Under the pieces are notes generated by a model, which had not been told where the DNA came from, ran no database searches, and saw only the letters and a program-made list of their open reading frames with translations. Below are positions 7,261 through 14,702 of a DNA stretch of 22,303 nt, piece by piece. Source of the stretch: CAZGVW01 sp964529265 (GTDB lineage: Bacteria > Planctomycetota > Phycisphaerae > Phycisphaerales > UBA1924); the NCBI GenBank assembly GCA_964529265.1, contig CAZGVW010000008.1:1-22303 (forward strand), given 5' to 3'. The translations under genes and the position numbers were made by a program. Numbering within the stretch: the stretch's first letter is position 1; the number at the start of each line of letters is the position of its first letter.

Positions 7261-8112
7261 GTGCGCTGGATCCTCGCAGGCGGAGTCGTCGGTCTCGCGG
7301 CCGTGGTCATTGGCCTCGCCGTCATGCTCAGCGGCGGTGGCGCAGGCGCCGCGCGCGCAACCGGCCGCGACTACGACCGCTCCACACCCGACGCCGTCCT
7401 CGAATCCGTCCTCCTCATGGTCCAGGCCGGCGACGCCCACCGCCTCCCCGAACTCATCTACGCCGAGTCCGATGAAATGCGCGGCGTCCTCAACCGCCTC
7501 GGCAACCTCTTGGGCAGCCTCCAGACCCTCGCCGCGGAGATCCAGAATCGCTTCCCCCAGGAAGCCGCGGAACTCCGCGCCCGCACGATCGAACAGGGCG
7601 CCGGCCGCCTCGCCGCGGCTTTCGGCATGGATTCGCCCCGCCGCGGCCGAAGCGATTCCCCCGATGGCCAGCGCGACCGCAGCGATCCCCAAGGCCTCCA
7701 GACCGTCCTCGCCAACCCCTTCGCCTGGCTCGAAGCCGGCCACGATCGCCTCAGCACCATCAAAACCGGCGATGGTTTCGCCGCCATCATGGTCGATGGC
7801 AAGCCCGCCTTCGGCCTCGGCCTCATGATGCGCGACACCGACCGCGGATGGGCCGTCGTCGCCCCCCTCAACCTCCCGCTCATCCGCAAGTACGTCCCCG
7901 CCAACCGCGACGAGTGGTCCATCCTTGCCTCCATGCTCCAGGTCGTGGACAGCGCCATCGCCGAACTCGCCGCCGATGTGCGCAACGGCAAGTGCCGCGA
8001 CGTCGAGCACGTCTCTGAACTCGCTGGCGAAAAGGCCTGGATGCCCCTCGTCATGTGCGTGCTCGCCTACAACCGCGCGATGGAGGTGCGGGAGGAAGCG
8101 GCAGCGCGCTGA
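7261..8112 (+). CDS. membrane-anchored or secreted protein of unknown function
   Basis: The protein has 283 residues from GTG 7261, chosen because AGGAGG is correctly placed. Residues 3-24 (ILAGGVVGLAAVVIGLAVML) form one hydrophobic segment, either an uncleaved anchor or a signal peptide, followed by a Gly/Ala linker. The rest is soluble and presumably outside the cytoplasm. It begins with TPDAVLESVLLMVQAGDAHRL, a helical pattern seen in small NTF2- or DUF-type extracytoplasmic domains. A hydrophilic Arg/Ser/Asp-rich loop lies near residues 122-138, and the second half has a helix-strand mix. I do not recognise a family. It is divergent from thiS and is followed by the carbonic anhydrase gene after 117 bp. 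Confidence 0.75.
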   Translation: MRWILAGGVVGLAAVVIGLAVMLSGGGAGAARATGRDYDRSTPDAVLESVLLMVQAGDAHRLPELIYAESDEMRGVLNRLGNLLGSLQTLAAEIQNRFPQEAAELRARTIEQGAGRLAAAFGMDSPRRGRSDSPDGQRDRSDPQGLQTVLANPFAWLEAGHDRLSTIKTGDGFAAIMVDGKPAFGLGLMMRDTDRGWAVVAPLNLPLIRKYVPANRDEWSILASMLQVVDSAIAELAADVRNGKCRDVEHVSELAGEKAWMPLVMCVLAYNRAMEVREEAAAR

Positions 8113-8145
8113 GCCCCCGAAGAAGTCCGAGGCGGGGCCGCCGCT

Positions 8146-8153
8146 GGTATATT
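8146..8153 (+). promoter_or_regulatory. possible extended -10 promoter for the carbonic anhydrase gene
   Basis: TGGTATATT contains TATATT (8148-8153) preceded by TG one base away, the extended -10 form. No good -35 is seen at 16-18 bp. Transcription would start near 8160, about 70 nt before the ATG. Confidence 0.35.
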
Positions 8154-8229
8154 GAACGCCTCCCCCGGAAGTGGGCAGGTTCAGGCGTCAGCGGGGGTGC
8201 GTGTGGGCGATCGAACTCGGAGATACAAA

Positions 8230-8952
8230 ATGAAGACTGGACATCGGACCGCCGGGGGTCTCTTCCTCGCCGCGGCGATCGGTTTCGCGGGCGTCCTCAC
8301 CGGATGCGCCGGTCATCGCGCCGGGCTGACCGCAACGATGACGGCGCAGCAGCAGCAGGCGATGACGCCGGACCAGGCCCTGGCGCGGCTCACCGAAGGC
8401 AACCGCCGGTTTGCGACCGGGACGAGCCTGCAGCGCGACCTGAGCGCGCAGAAGCGCGAGACGGCGACCGGGCAGCATCCATTCGCCGTCGTGCTGTCGT
8501 GCATCGATTCGCGCTCGGCCCCGGAGATCGTGTTCGATCAGGGAATCGGCGATATTTTCGTCCCGCGCATCGCGGGCAACTACGCCACGACGGACATCCT
8601 CGGCAGCATGGAGTTCGCCACGAAGGTGGCGGGGGCGCGCGTGATCGTTGTGGTCGGCCACACCGAGTGCGGCGCCGTGAAGGGCGCATGCGATGACGTG
8701 CGGCTCGGCAATCTCACGACCGTGATCCAGGCAATCCGCCCCGCGGTGGACGAAGTCTCAAACGTGCCGGGCGACCGCGCGAGCAGCAACCCGAGTTTCG
8801 TCCTCGCGGCGACGGAGCAGAACGTCCGGCGCACCGTGCTCAAGATCCGCAGCGAGAGCGAGATCCTGCGCGACCTGGAGCGGTCCGGGCAGATCAGGAT
8901 CGTCGGCGCCATGCACGACCTGGCGACGGGGCGCGTGACCTACCTGAACTGA
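8230..8952 (+). CDS. beta-carbonic anhydrase, exported lipoprotein
   Basis: This enzyme interconverts CO2 and bicarbonate with a zinc ion. The 240-residue sequence starts with a lipoprotein signal (charged start, hydrophobic stretch, lipobox LTGC with Cys26). It is therefore expected to be lipid-anchored outside the cytoplasm, not cytosolic as most beta enzymes are. The catalytic domain has the zinc ligands Cys91, His144 and Cys147, with Asp93 and Arg95 in SCIDSR and GHTECGAVKGA. PDQALARLTEGNRRF at 47-61 is the usual N-terminal helix. ATG 8230 was chosen over the longer frame from 8152 because GGAG sits just upstream and the signal peptide starts there. Third-position G is common, unlike the C-rich genes around it. 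Probably a single gene. Confidence 0.92.
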   Translation: MKTGHRTAGGLFLAAAIGFAGVLTGCAGHRAGLTATMTAQQQQAMTPDQALARLTEGNRRFATGTSLQRDLSAQKRETATGQHPFAVVLSCIDSRSAPEIVFDQGIGDIFVPRIAGNYATTDILGSMEFATKVAGARVIVVVGHTECGAVKGACDDVRLGNLTTVIQAIRPAVDEVSNVPGDRASSNPSFVLAATEQNVRRTVLKIRSESEILRDLERSGQIRIVGAMHDLATGRVTYLN

Positions 8953-9042
8953 TCGGGGCGGCGGATCGGTCTGAGTCGGGCCGGACGTCGCCGTTTGGCC
9001 GCATGCCCGCTTGAGCGGGGGCAAGTCTTCGTGCCCGGCGCG

Positions 9043-9824
9043 CTACTCCTCGTCGTCAGGCAGACGGAATGCACTGTCGGGCAGATCCGCGTTCGGCCGC
9101 GGCGTGATGTCAACGACAGTGCGGGCGGTGGCGTCCGGACCGTTTCCGCCGCTCTCGACCACAATCCGCCGAAGCAGGTAATCCTCCAAGTCGATCCACA
9201 GGCTGAGGTGTTCATCCTTCCATGCTGCCGAACGCCCGCTGACGACAAGCACATCCCGCCCATTGATCTGTTCGCGACCGATCGTGGCCTCATCAAACGG
9301 AATCCGACTCCAGCCAGGGTCTTCGGTCAGCATCGGCACGATCAACGGGCTCATGGGGAATGGCCCCGTGGCGAAGCACTGCTGCGCGCTCCAGAGTTCC
9401 TCGACCCGGACCCTCGGTCCCCTTTGCGATTCGTGCTTCACCCAGCAGCTGCGGTGCGTCCCTCCATCGCTGACGTAGGTCTTCTGCTGGATGGCCACCA
9501 TCCCGCGTCCGTCAATATCCGTCCACTCAAGATCGACGAGAAAGCGGTTCGGCGACTTGAACACGATGACGGACTTGCCCCGGTGCGTAATGGTCTTGCC
9601 ATCCTCACGCAACTCCAGCGAGACCTCCGCGGTGTCCGAGTACGACTCCAGCGCCGCATATGCCTCGCGCAGGCGCGAGAGTGCCTCGTCCACCGTCATG
9701 TCCTCCCGCTGCTCCGCCCGAGCGTCCGGCGCCGGGCGCTCGTCTTGAGCCGTCCCTTGTTCGGCGCGCGCCGCCCCGCCGCCATCGCAACCGTCGGCAT
9801 GAAAGCCATCAGAAGCATGCGCAT
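9043..9824 (-). CDS. secreted DUF2092/LolA-like protein, apparent one-base frameshift after the signal peptide
   Basis: The main frame, from about 9773 to 9043, encodes a LolA/DUF2092-like fold: MTVDEALSRLREAYAALESY, then alternating strands (SLELREDGKTITHRGK, FLVDLEW) and LWIDLEDYLLRRIVVESG near the end. Such proteins are periplasmic beta-sheet carriers or outer-membrane lipoprotein sorting relatives. No signal peptide exists in this frame. In another frame, ATG 9824, preceded by GGGAGG (9835-9840), encodes MRMLLMAFMPTVAMAAG, a good signal peptide. One extra C in the CCCC run at 9774-9777 would join the two and create a cleavage site ending AARA. Either the assembly has lost a base or the gene is frameshifted. 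The in-frame alternative starts at ATG 9699 (218 residues) and would be cytoplasmic. Confidence 0.65.
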
Positions 9825-9866
9825 ACGCCAAACGCCTCCCGAAAGTGAAACTTGCGTCATCCGGCG

Positions 9867-9894
9867 CTGACCGAGCCGTCCGCGCCCGTATCAT
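9867..9894 (+). promoter_or_regulatory. possible promoter of the baeRF-like gene
   Basis: CTGACC (9867-9872) and TATCAT (9889-9894) are 16 bp apart, matching the sigma70 consensus at four and five of six positions. The start would be near 9901, giving a leader of about 25 nt that contains the Shine-Dalgarno. It lies in the divergent gap with the DUF2092-like gene. Confidence 0.4.
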
Positions 9895-9910
9895 GCGAGC
9901 GTACACCGAG

Positions 9911-9916
9911 AGGAGG
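9911..9916 (+). promoter_or_regulatory. Shine-Dalgarno of the baeRF-like gene
   Basis: AGGAGG lies 9 nt before ATG 9926 and decides that start over the longer open frame from 9845, whose added residues overlap the divergent promoter region. Confidence 0.75.
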
Positions 9917-9925
9917 CAGCACTCA

Positions 9926-11107
9926 ATGGAAACCCTCACCCCCGACGACGCACGCCGCCTCGCCGCCTTCCGCGCCCCGCACTGCGTCTCCCTCTTCATG
10001 CCCGCCACCCGCCGCGCCACCGCCCTCGACCAGGACAAGATCCGCTTCAAGAACCTCGCCGACGAGGCCGAGCGCCGCCTCATCGATCGCGGCATGCGCT
10101 CCTCCGATGCCCGCGACCTCCTCCACCCCGCGCGCGAACTCCTCCACGACGACATGTTCTGGCGCCACCAGGCCGATGGCCTCGCCCTCTTCATCGCGCG
10201 CGGACTCTTCGAAACGCGCCGCTCACCCATCCGCTTCCGCGAACTCGCCGTCGCCTCCGGCCGCCTCCACCTCAAGCCCCTCTTGCCCGCCCTCGCCGGC
10301 GACGGCGTCTTCCGCACGCTCCTCATCCACAAGGACAGCGCCCGCCTCTTCGAAGGCACGCGCACGCAATTCGCCGAAATCGATCTCAATGGCGCGCCGG
10401 AGCGCCTCGCCGAACTCCTCCGCGGCGTCATCCAGCCCACCCCCGCCCGCCACCACCGCGTCATCGACCGCGGCCACGGCCCCAGCAGCGCCCCAGCCAC
10501 GCGCGCAGCAGGCGGCGGCGCCGCCGTCGGCGCCACCATCGTCGATGAAAAAACCCGCGTCCTCGAATACTTCCAGCACCTCGATAAAGCGCTGCACGAA
10601 CATCTCGGCAACGACCCCGCGCCCCTCGTGCTCGCCGGCGCCGAGAGCGTCGTCTCCATCTTCCGTCAGGCGAGCAAGCACGCGCGACTCGCCCCCGTTG
10701 ACGCCATGCACGTCGGCCCGCCCCTCGATGAGCGCGCACTCCACGAACAATCCTGGAAGACGATCGAGCCCCTCTTCACGCAGGAGCGCGATCGCTGGGC
10801 GAAACGCTGCCGTGATTCCCTCGGCGCCGGCAAAGCCGCGCAGGACCCCGAGCACATCGTCGCCGCATCCATGCAGGGCCTCGTCGAGACGCTCTTCGTT
10901 TCGCTCGACCGCGAACTCTGGGGCGAGATCGACGTCGAATCAGATCAGCCCACCGCGCACCCCGATCGCCGCATGGAGGATGAAGACCTCCTCAACATCG
11001 CCGCCTGCGAAACCATCGCGCAGCGCGGCCGCGTCTTCGCCCTCACCGATTCCGAAATGAAGGAACTCGACCTCTCGCCCCCCGCCGCGGCCATCCTCCG
11101 CGCCTGA
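9926..11107 (+). CDS. baeRF family 3-like protein (bacterial relative of archaeo-eukaryotic release factor)
   Basis: The 393-residue protein fits the baeRF group, bacterial relatives of eRF1/aRF1 and Vms1. The family pattern seen here is: LAAFRAPHCVSLFMPATRR (12-30), QDKIRFKNLADEAERRL (36-52), HDDMFWRHQADGLALFIA (74-91), RLHLKPLLPAL (113-123), SARLFEGT (138-145), and a C-terminal EDEDLLNIAACETIAQRGRV region ending AAILRA. Between about 171 and 208 is a Gly/Arg/His-rich flexible loop (HHRVIDRGHG, RAAGGGAAVG) where release factors carry the GGQ loop; no GGQ is present. Activity is unknown; a ribosome- or tRNA-linked role is proposed for the family from fold. It is cytoplasmic, has no membrane segment, and is convergent with the HEAT/membrane gene pair, 21 bp away. 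Confidence 0.75.
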   Translation: METLTPDDARRLAAFRAPHCVSLFMPATRRATALDQDKIRFKNLADEAERRLIDRGMRSSDARDLLHPARELLHDDMFWRHQADGLALFIARGLFETRRSPIRFRELAVASGRLHLKPLLPALAGDGVFRTLLIHKDSARLFEGTRTQFAEIDLNGAPERLAELLRGVIQPTPARHHRVIDRGHGPSSAPATRAAGGGAAVGATIVDEKTRVLEYFQHLDKALHEHLGNDPAPLVLAGAESVVSIFRQASKHARLAPVDAMHVGPPLDERALHEQSWKTIEPLFTQERDRWAKRCRDSLGAGKAAQDPEHIVAASMQGLVETLFVSLDRELWGEIDVESDQPTAHPDRRMEDEDLLNIAACETIAQRGRVFALTDSEMKELDLSPPAAAILRA

Positions 11108-11128
11108 GTCCGCGCACGAAGAAATCTC

Positions 11129-11557
11129 TCACGCCGCGCGCGAAAACACCTTCCGCGCCACCTTCTGCACCGTCCGCTCCTCGTTCATCCCCGCCGCCCC
11201 CGCCGCCTTCCGGAACGAATGCTCGCTGAGCAGCAGCGCCACCGGATGCTCCGCCTTCGCGCGCTCCGCCAGCCGCTTCACCGTGCGACGCTCCGCCACA
11301 CCGAGCCGCATCCGAAAGCACAACCACCGAAACGCCCGGTCCTCCGGCGCCCCGCGCGACTTCCGCTGCACGCGCCACATCGCGATCCCCGCCGCGATCA
11401 GCGCCGCCCCCGCAACCACCGGCGTCCACGCGACTCCGCCCGCTTCCCCAGCCGCAACCCCGCCGGCCGGCGCATCCTCCACGAGCCACACCGCAGACTT
11501 CGCGCCCTGCGCCGCCGCGCCTGAATCAACTCCCGCGATTCCATTCACCCCCATCAT
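11129..11557 (-). CDS. small single-pass membrane protein of unknown function
   Basis: A 142-residue protein with an Ala/Gly-rich N-terminal part and one membrane segment at about residues 45-63 (WTPVVAGAALIAAGIAMW). A basic helical C-terminal domain of about 75 residues follows, including FRWLCFRMRLGVAERRTVKR and a segment HPVALLLSEHSF. The start codon overlaps the stop of the upstream HEAT-repeat gene as ATGA, so the two are very likely translationally coupled; a second ATG follows immediately as an alternative. No Shine-Dalgarno is needed in that arrangement. I do not recognise the family. The HEAT protein is the natural candidate partner. Confidence 0.72.
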   Translation of the reverse strand: MMGVNGIAGVDSGAAAQGAKSAVWLVEDAPAGGVAAGEAGGVAWTPVVAGAALIAAGIAMWRVQRKSRGAPEDRAFRWLCFRMRLGVAERRTVKRLAERAKAEHPVALLLSEHSFRKAAGAAGMNEERTVQKVARKVFSRAA

Positions 11558-13509
11558 GCCGCCACCCCCTCCACGATCGCCTCGTTCGCCTCCGCCCCGC
11601 GCGCCTCCATCACCGCGCCGAACCGCCCCAGCATCCGCCGCGCGCACCTCCGCGCCCGCTCGCGCACGTGTTCATCCTCTTCCCCCCGCACCATCGCCGC
11701 GATCCCCTCCGCCGCCGCCAATGGGCCCAGCCGCTCCGCCACCCACAGCGCCGAGAGCCTGTGCCCCGGCCGCGGATCGCGCAGCATCTCCTCCAGCTCC
11801 ACAACCGGCTCGCCGCCCCCCTCAGATTTCAGCCGCGCCCGAATCGCATTCGCCCGCGCCCGCGCCCCTGTCTCCTCCCGCGCCGCGCGCAGCAGAATCT
11901 GCACCGCCGCGCCATCCACCCGCGCGCCCACCGCCTCGATCGCGCTCGCCCGCACGCGATCATCCCCATGCCGCGCGCACGCCGCCAGCGCCTCGCCCGC
12001 GCTCCCCGCTGTCACGCCGCCCAGCGCCCGCGCCGCCGTCGCCGCCAGCCGCGCATCCCCATCCGCCGCCGCCGCCAGCAACTCCAACTCCACCTCATCC
12101 TCAATCCCGAACCGCCGCGCCAGCAGGATCGCCCTCATCCGCTGCTCATTCGTCCCCGTCGCCATCCGCGCGCGCACGCCGCCCACAAACCCCCGCGCAT
12201 CCCGCCCGAACTCCAGCCGCAGCGCCGCAAACCCCGCGCTCGATGCCTCCGCCCAGCCATCCACCCACGCCCACGCATCCACCTCCCCAAACCGCCCCGC
12301 AGCGCACTCGCGCACCACCACATGCTCCGATCGCATCAGCGGCCGCAGATCCTCCATCCGCTCCTCGCGCGCCGCCCCCAGCAGCGCGCACGCCGCAACC
12401 GCCGCCACCCGCTCGTCCCGATCGAACGCATAGTCCCGCAGCGCCTCGAACGCCTCCACCCGCGCATCCACGTCCCGCCCCAGCGCCACCGCCGCGCGCA
12501 CGCGCACCGCCGCGCTCGCATCTGTCAACAAGCCGCTCAGCAGCCCCGCCCGCTCCGCCGGACGCATCGGCAGCGCCGCAAACCACCGCGGCAGCGCCCG
12601 CCGCGCCTCCTCCCCCAGCCGCGCAACGTCCCCCGCCCCCGGCAACATCGCCCGCGCCCGCTCCACAGTCCCGAGTCGCTTCCCCCGCCGCGGATTCAAC
12701 AGCAGATACCCCAGCGGCAGCGCCGCCTCATGCTCCTCCGTCGCGCTCGCCTGCGACAGCCGGTCCAGCGCCGCCGACCCCAGACCCTCCACACCCAGCC
12801 ACCGCACCGCCCGCGCTCGCCCCTCCGCCCCCGCCGCCCGCTTCACCATCCCCCGCAGATCCAGATGCGACGCCCGATCCCCCGGATCCCCCGCCTCCAG
12901 CCACCCCATCACCCCCGGCAGCCGCGCCGCCGCCAGCGTCAGGGCCGCCCCATACACCCGCCGCCCCGCCGCGGCGTCCCCAGCCTCCACCGCCTCGCAC
13001 ACCGCCCCGTCCAGAGCCCCCAGGGCCCGCCCGTCCAGCCCCCCTTCAGCCACCTCCGCCGCGAGCCGTTCCAGAGCCTCAATGGCCCCCGCGGCCACCC
13101 CCTCCGACCCGTCCCCCGCCAGCCCGCCGAGCAGCCTGATCACCTCCGGCGCCCGCGTGTCCCGAGCCAGCGCCACCACCGATCGCCGCGCTGCCTCCGA
13201 CCCCCCGGCAAGGGGGGTGACCACCGCCGCAAGATCCCCCGCCGCCAGCCGCACCGCCCTGCAGCGCTCCACCGGCGGCAGATCCGCGAACGCCGAGAGC
13301 AGCGCCCCGAGCAGTTCGCGCCGCGCCGCATCCCATGCCCGGCCCCGGCCGCCGCGCGCAAGTCTCTCTGACACAAGGCTCAGCAGCGCGCCCGCCAGCG
13401 CAGCGCTCTCCTCCCCGGTCGAGCCCGCAACCGCCGCGGCCAGCGCCGCGGCTTTCGTGCGCGCATTCAGGGGTCTCAGCAGCGAAATGCGTCGGTTCAG
13501 GTCGGGCAT
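11554..13509 (-). CDS. large HEAT-repeat protein
   Basis: A 651-residue all-helical, Ala/Arg/Leu-rich protein made of degenerate HEAT-like repeats, a scaffold for protein-protein contacts. Clear units include VRVRAAVALGRDVDARVEAF, DERVAAVAACALLGAAREER, ARLAATAARALGGVTAGSAG and DDRVRASAIEAVGARVDGAA in the second half, with shorter ones near the N-terminus. No signal peptide, membrane segment or enzyme motif is seen, so it is presumably cytoplasmic. I start at ATG 13509; the open frame extends 41 codons upstream, but that part is not repeat-like and crosses the probable control region. It overlaps the downstream membrane-protein gene by 4 bp. The function is unknown; helical repeats alone do not define one. 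Confidence 0.85.
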   Translation of the reverse strand: MPDLNRRISLLRPLNARTKAAALAAAVAGSTGEESAALAGALLSLVSERLARGGRGRAWDAARRELLGALLSAFADLPPVERCRAVRLAAGDLAAVVTPLAGGSEAARRSVVALARDTRAPEVIRLLGGLAGDGSEGVAAGAIEALERLAAEVAEGGLDGRALGALDGAVCEAVEAGDAAAGRRVYGAALTLAAARLPGVMGWLEAGDPGDRASHLDLRGMVKRAAGAEGRARAVRWLGVEGLGSAALDRLSQASATEEHEAALPLGYLLLNPRRGKRLGTVERARAMLPGAGDVARLGEEARRALPRWFAALPMRPAERAGLLSGLLTDASAAVRVRAAVALGRDVDARVEAFEALRDYAFDRDERVAAVAACALLGAAREERMEDLRPLMRSEHVVVRECAAGRFGEVDAWAWVDGWAEASSAGFAALRLEFGRDARGFVGGVRARMATGTNEQRMRAILLARRFGIEDEVELELLAAAADGDARLAATAARALGGVTAGSAGEALAACARHGDDRVRASAIEAVGARVDGAAVQILLRAAREETGARARANAIRARLKSEGGGEPVVELEEMLRDPRPGHRLSALWVAERLGPLAAAEGIAAMVRGEEDEHVRERARRCARRMLGRFGAVMEARGAEANEAIVEGVAA

Positions 13510-13592
13510 GGCGCAAACGTGGCGCGCACCCTCAGGCGCGCATCTGGTGCACACCGATCCGCGAAAATCGTGCCATGGGGCGAAGACCCTTG

Positions 13593-13613
13593 TGACACAA
13601 CCAGTTGTGGTCA
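13593..13613. promoter_or_regulatory. inverted repeat in the divergent HEAT / DUF2617-like gap
   Basis: TGACACAAC (13593-13601) faces GTTGTGGTCA (13604-13613) around two bases; they are inverse complements apart from one inserted G. It lies in the 295-bp divergent gap, which is less GC-rich than the rest of the window, next to a TTGACA at 13615-13620 that lacks a convincing -10. It could be an operator. I see no other gene or RNA in 13510-13804 apart from a TATAGA near 13720. Confidence 0.3.
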
Positions 13614-13804
13614 ATTGACAGCCCCAGCGCAAAAACTGCCATCATTTCTGCGAACTTTTGTATTGCCACCGGCGTTTGTTTCGGGAGAATCCTCTTGTCT
13701 TGGCTAGGAAGGCCTATAGACTTCGCCCCTCTCTCTCCTGCGGCCGGAACGGAACGATTCCCGGAAAGCCGCGTCGGCTCTCTCCTCCGAAAGCGGAAAA
13801 ACCC

Positions 13805-14362
13805 ATGACCTCGCCTGTGAAATCGGCAAGCCTTCAGGCTTATCGTCTGATCTTGTATCGCCGGGCCCTTCATCCGGAGCTCTTTCCGGTGAAGGGGCGC
13901 CGCACGCTGTCCCACGGCGACTATGAGTTCGAGTCGTGGATCATGCCCGGGGCGCACATGATGCGCTTCCAGCTGGATGGCGTCTGCGCCACCGAAGTCG
14001 TCACCTTCCAGGAGACCGGTCTCCCCGAAAGAGGGCTCGTCGCCGCCGCCCCCTGCGCCGGCGAGAAGGACTACGAGCACGGCTTCAGCGAGAAGCTGAA
14101 CTACATGGCCACCGTCCAGACCGAAACGCTCCCCGAAAACCTCTACGGCGCCACCTACAAGGAACTCACCGAGTTCGGCCGCGAGGCCGGCGCCATGCTC
14201 CACGAGTGGAACGATGTCGATGGCGGCAAGTGCGCCTCCATCCTCGATGTCCAGCGCTTCCGCAAGGAGATTCACGCCCAGGCCTACCACATGCTGGCCC
14301 AGGGCGGCCTCGTCCTCCGCACGCAGACCATCTTCGAGCAGAAGGCGCCCGTCCTGAAGTGA
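13805..14362 (+). CDS. conserved protein, possibly DUF2617-like
   Basis: The protein has 185 residues from ATG 13805. The frame is open 49 codons further upstream, but those residues are low quality and Arg-rich. The start of the folded part, LILYRRALHPELFPVKGRR, followed by GDYEFESWIMPGAHMMRFQL and the segment ATEVV...LPERGL, resembles DUF2617 proteins as I remember them. That assignment is from memory and moderate at best. The rest is a strand-rich domain with conserved-looking aromatic and acidic residues (EKLNYMATVQTETL). No signal peptide or membrane segment. The function of the family is unknown. It is a single gene with its own control region and a strong terminator downstream. Confidence 0.75.
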   Translation: MTSPVKSASLQAYRLILYRRALHPELFPVKGRRTLSHGDYEFESWIMPGAHMMRFQLDGVCATEVVTFQETGLPERGLVAAAPCAGEKDYEHGFSEKLNYMATVQTETLPENLYGATYKELTEFGREAGAMLHEWNDVDGGKCASILDVQRFRKEIHAQAYHMLAQGGLVLRTQTIFEQKAPVLK

Positions 14363-14396
14363 CGCCAACGGATCGATCGGGTTGAACAATCTCCCG

Positions 14397-14430
14397 CGAG
14401 CCCGGCCTCACCGCCGGGCTCGTTTGTTTT
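14397..14430 (+). terminator. Rho-independent terminator
   Basis: A perfect 10-bp GC-rich stem, CGAGCCCGGC (14397-14406) with its complement at 14413-14422, has a 6-nt loop and is followed directly by TTTGTTTT. It lies 34 bp past the stop of the DUF2617-like gene and separates it from the ileS leader. Confidence 0.88.
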
Positions 14431-14455
14431 CCTCCCCTGTTCTTTCCGCTCTCCT

Positions 14456-14660
14456 TCTACTCTCTTCTCCCTCTTCTCCGTCCTTTGCCCTCTTCCGCTC
14501 TTGCCCGTTGCCCATTCCCTATTGCCTCCTTCCTCCGACCCCTCTCCCCGCTTCGGGGAGAGGTCAGGGTGAGGGGCTCTCCCTCTACTCTCTTCTCCTT
14601 TTTCTCCGCCCTTTGCTTCTCCGCTCGTGCCTATTGCCCATTCCCAATTGCCTCCATCCT
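14456..14660. repeat. direct repeat pair with heptamers flanking a REP-like hairpin
   Basis: The 340-bp gap before ileS holds a repeat structure. Copy 1 (14456-14534) and copy 2 (14584-14660) align with about ten mismatches and a 2-nt gap. Each is a C/T-only tract (CTACTCTCTTCTCC...) ending in four heptamers of the type TTGCCCR (14501-14528 and 14627-14654). Between them, CCTCTCCCC (14541-14549) pairs perfectly with GGGGAGAGG (14555-14563), followed by TCAGGGTGAGGGG, a sequence type known as a dispersed intergenic palindrome in many bacteria. The frame through this region is open and continuous with ileS, but the composition is not that of a protein. Confidence 0.8.
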
Positions 14661-14702
14661 TCTTCGCTACCATCGCCCCACCACGGAGGAACCACCCGCC
14701 AC

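Noticed and set aside
9005..9020. Short hairpin CCCGC-TTGA-GCGGG between the convergent carbonic anhydrase and DUF2092-like genes
   Set aside because: Only a 5-bp stem with no T-run on either strand, which is not enough to call a terminator.
11283..13371. Long plus-strand Pro/Arg-rich frames opposite the HEAT-repeat gene
   Set aside because: The translations are low-complexity artefacts of the Ala-rich GCG codons on the other strand; the HEAT pattern is clear on the minus strand.
14382..14702. N-terminal extension of IleRS by 107 residues
   Set aside because: The frame is open only because the C/T tracts lack stop codons; the region contains the terminator stem and repeats, and IleRS homology begins shortly after Met 14703.
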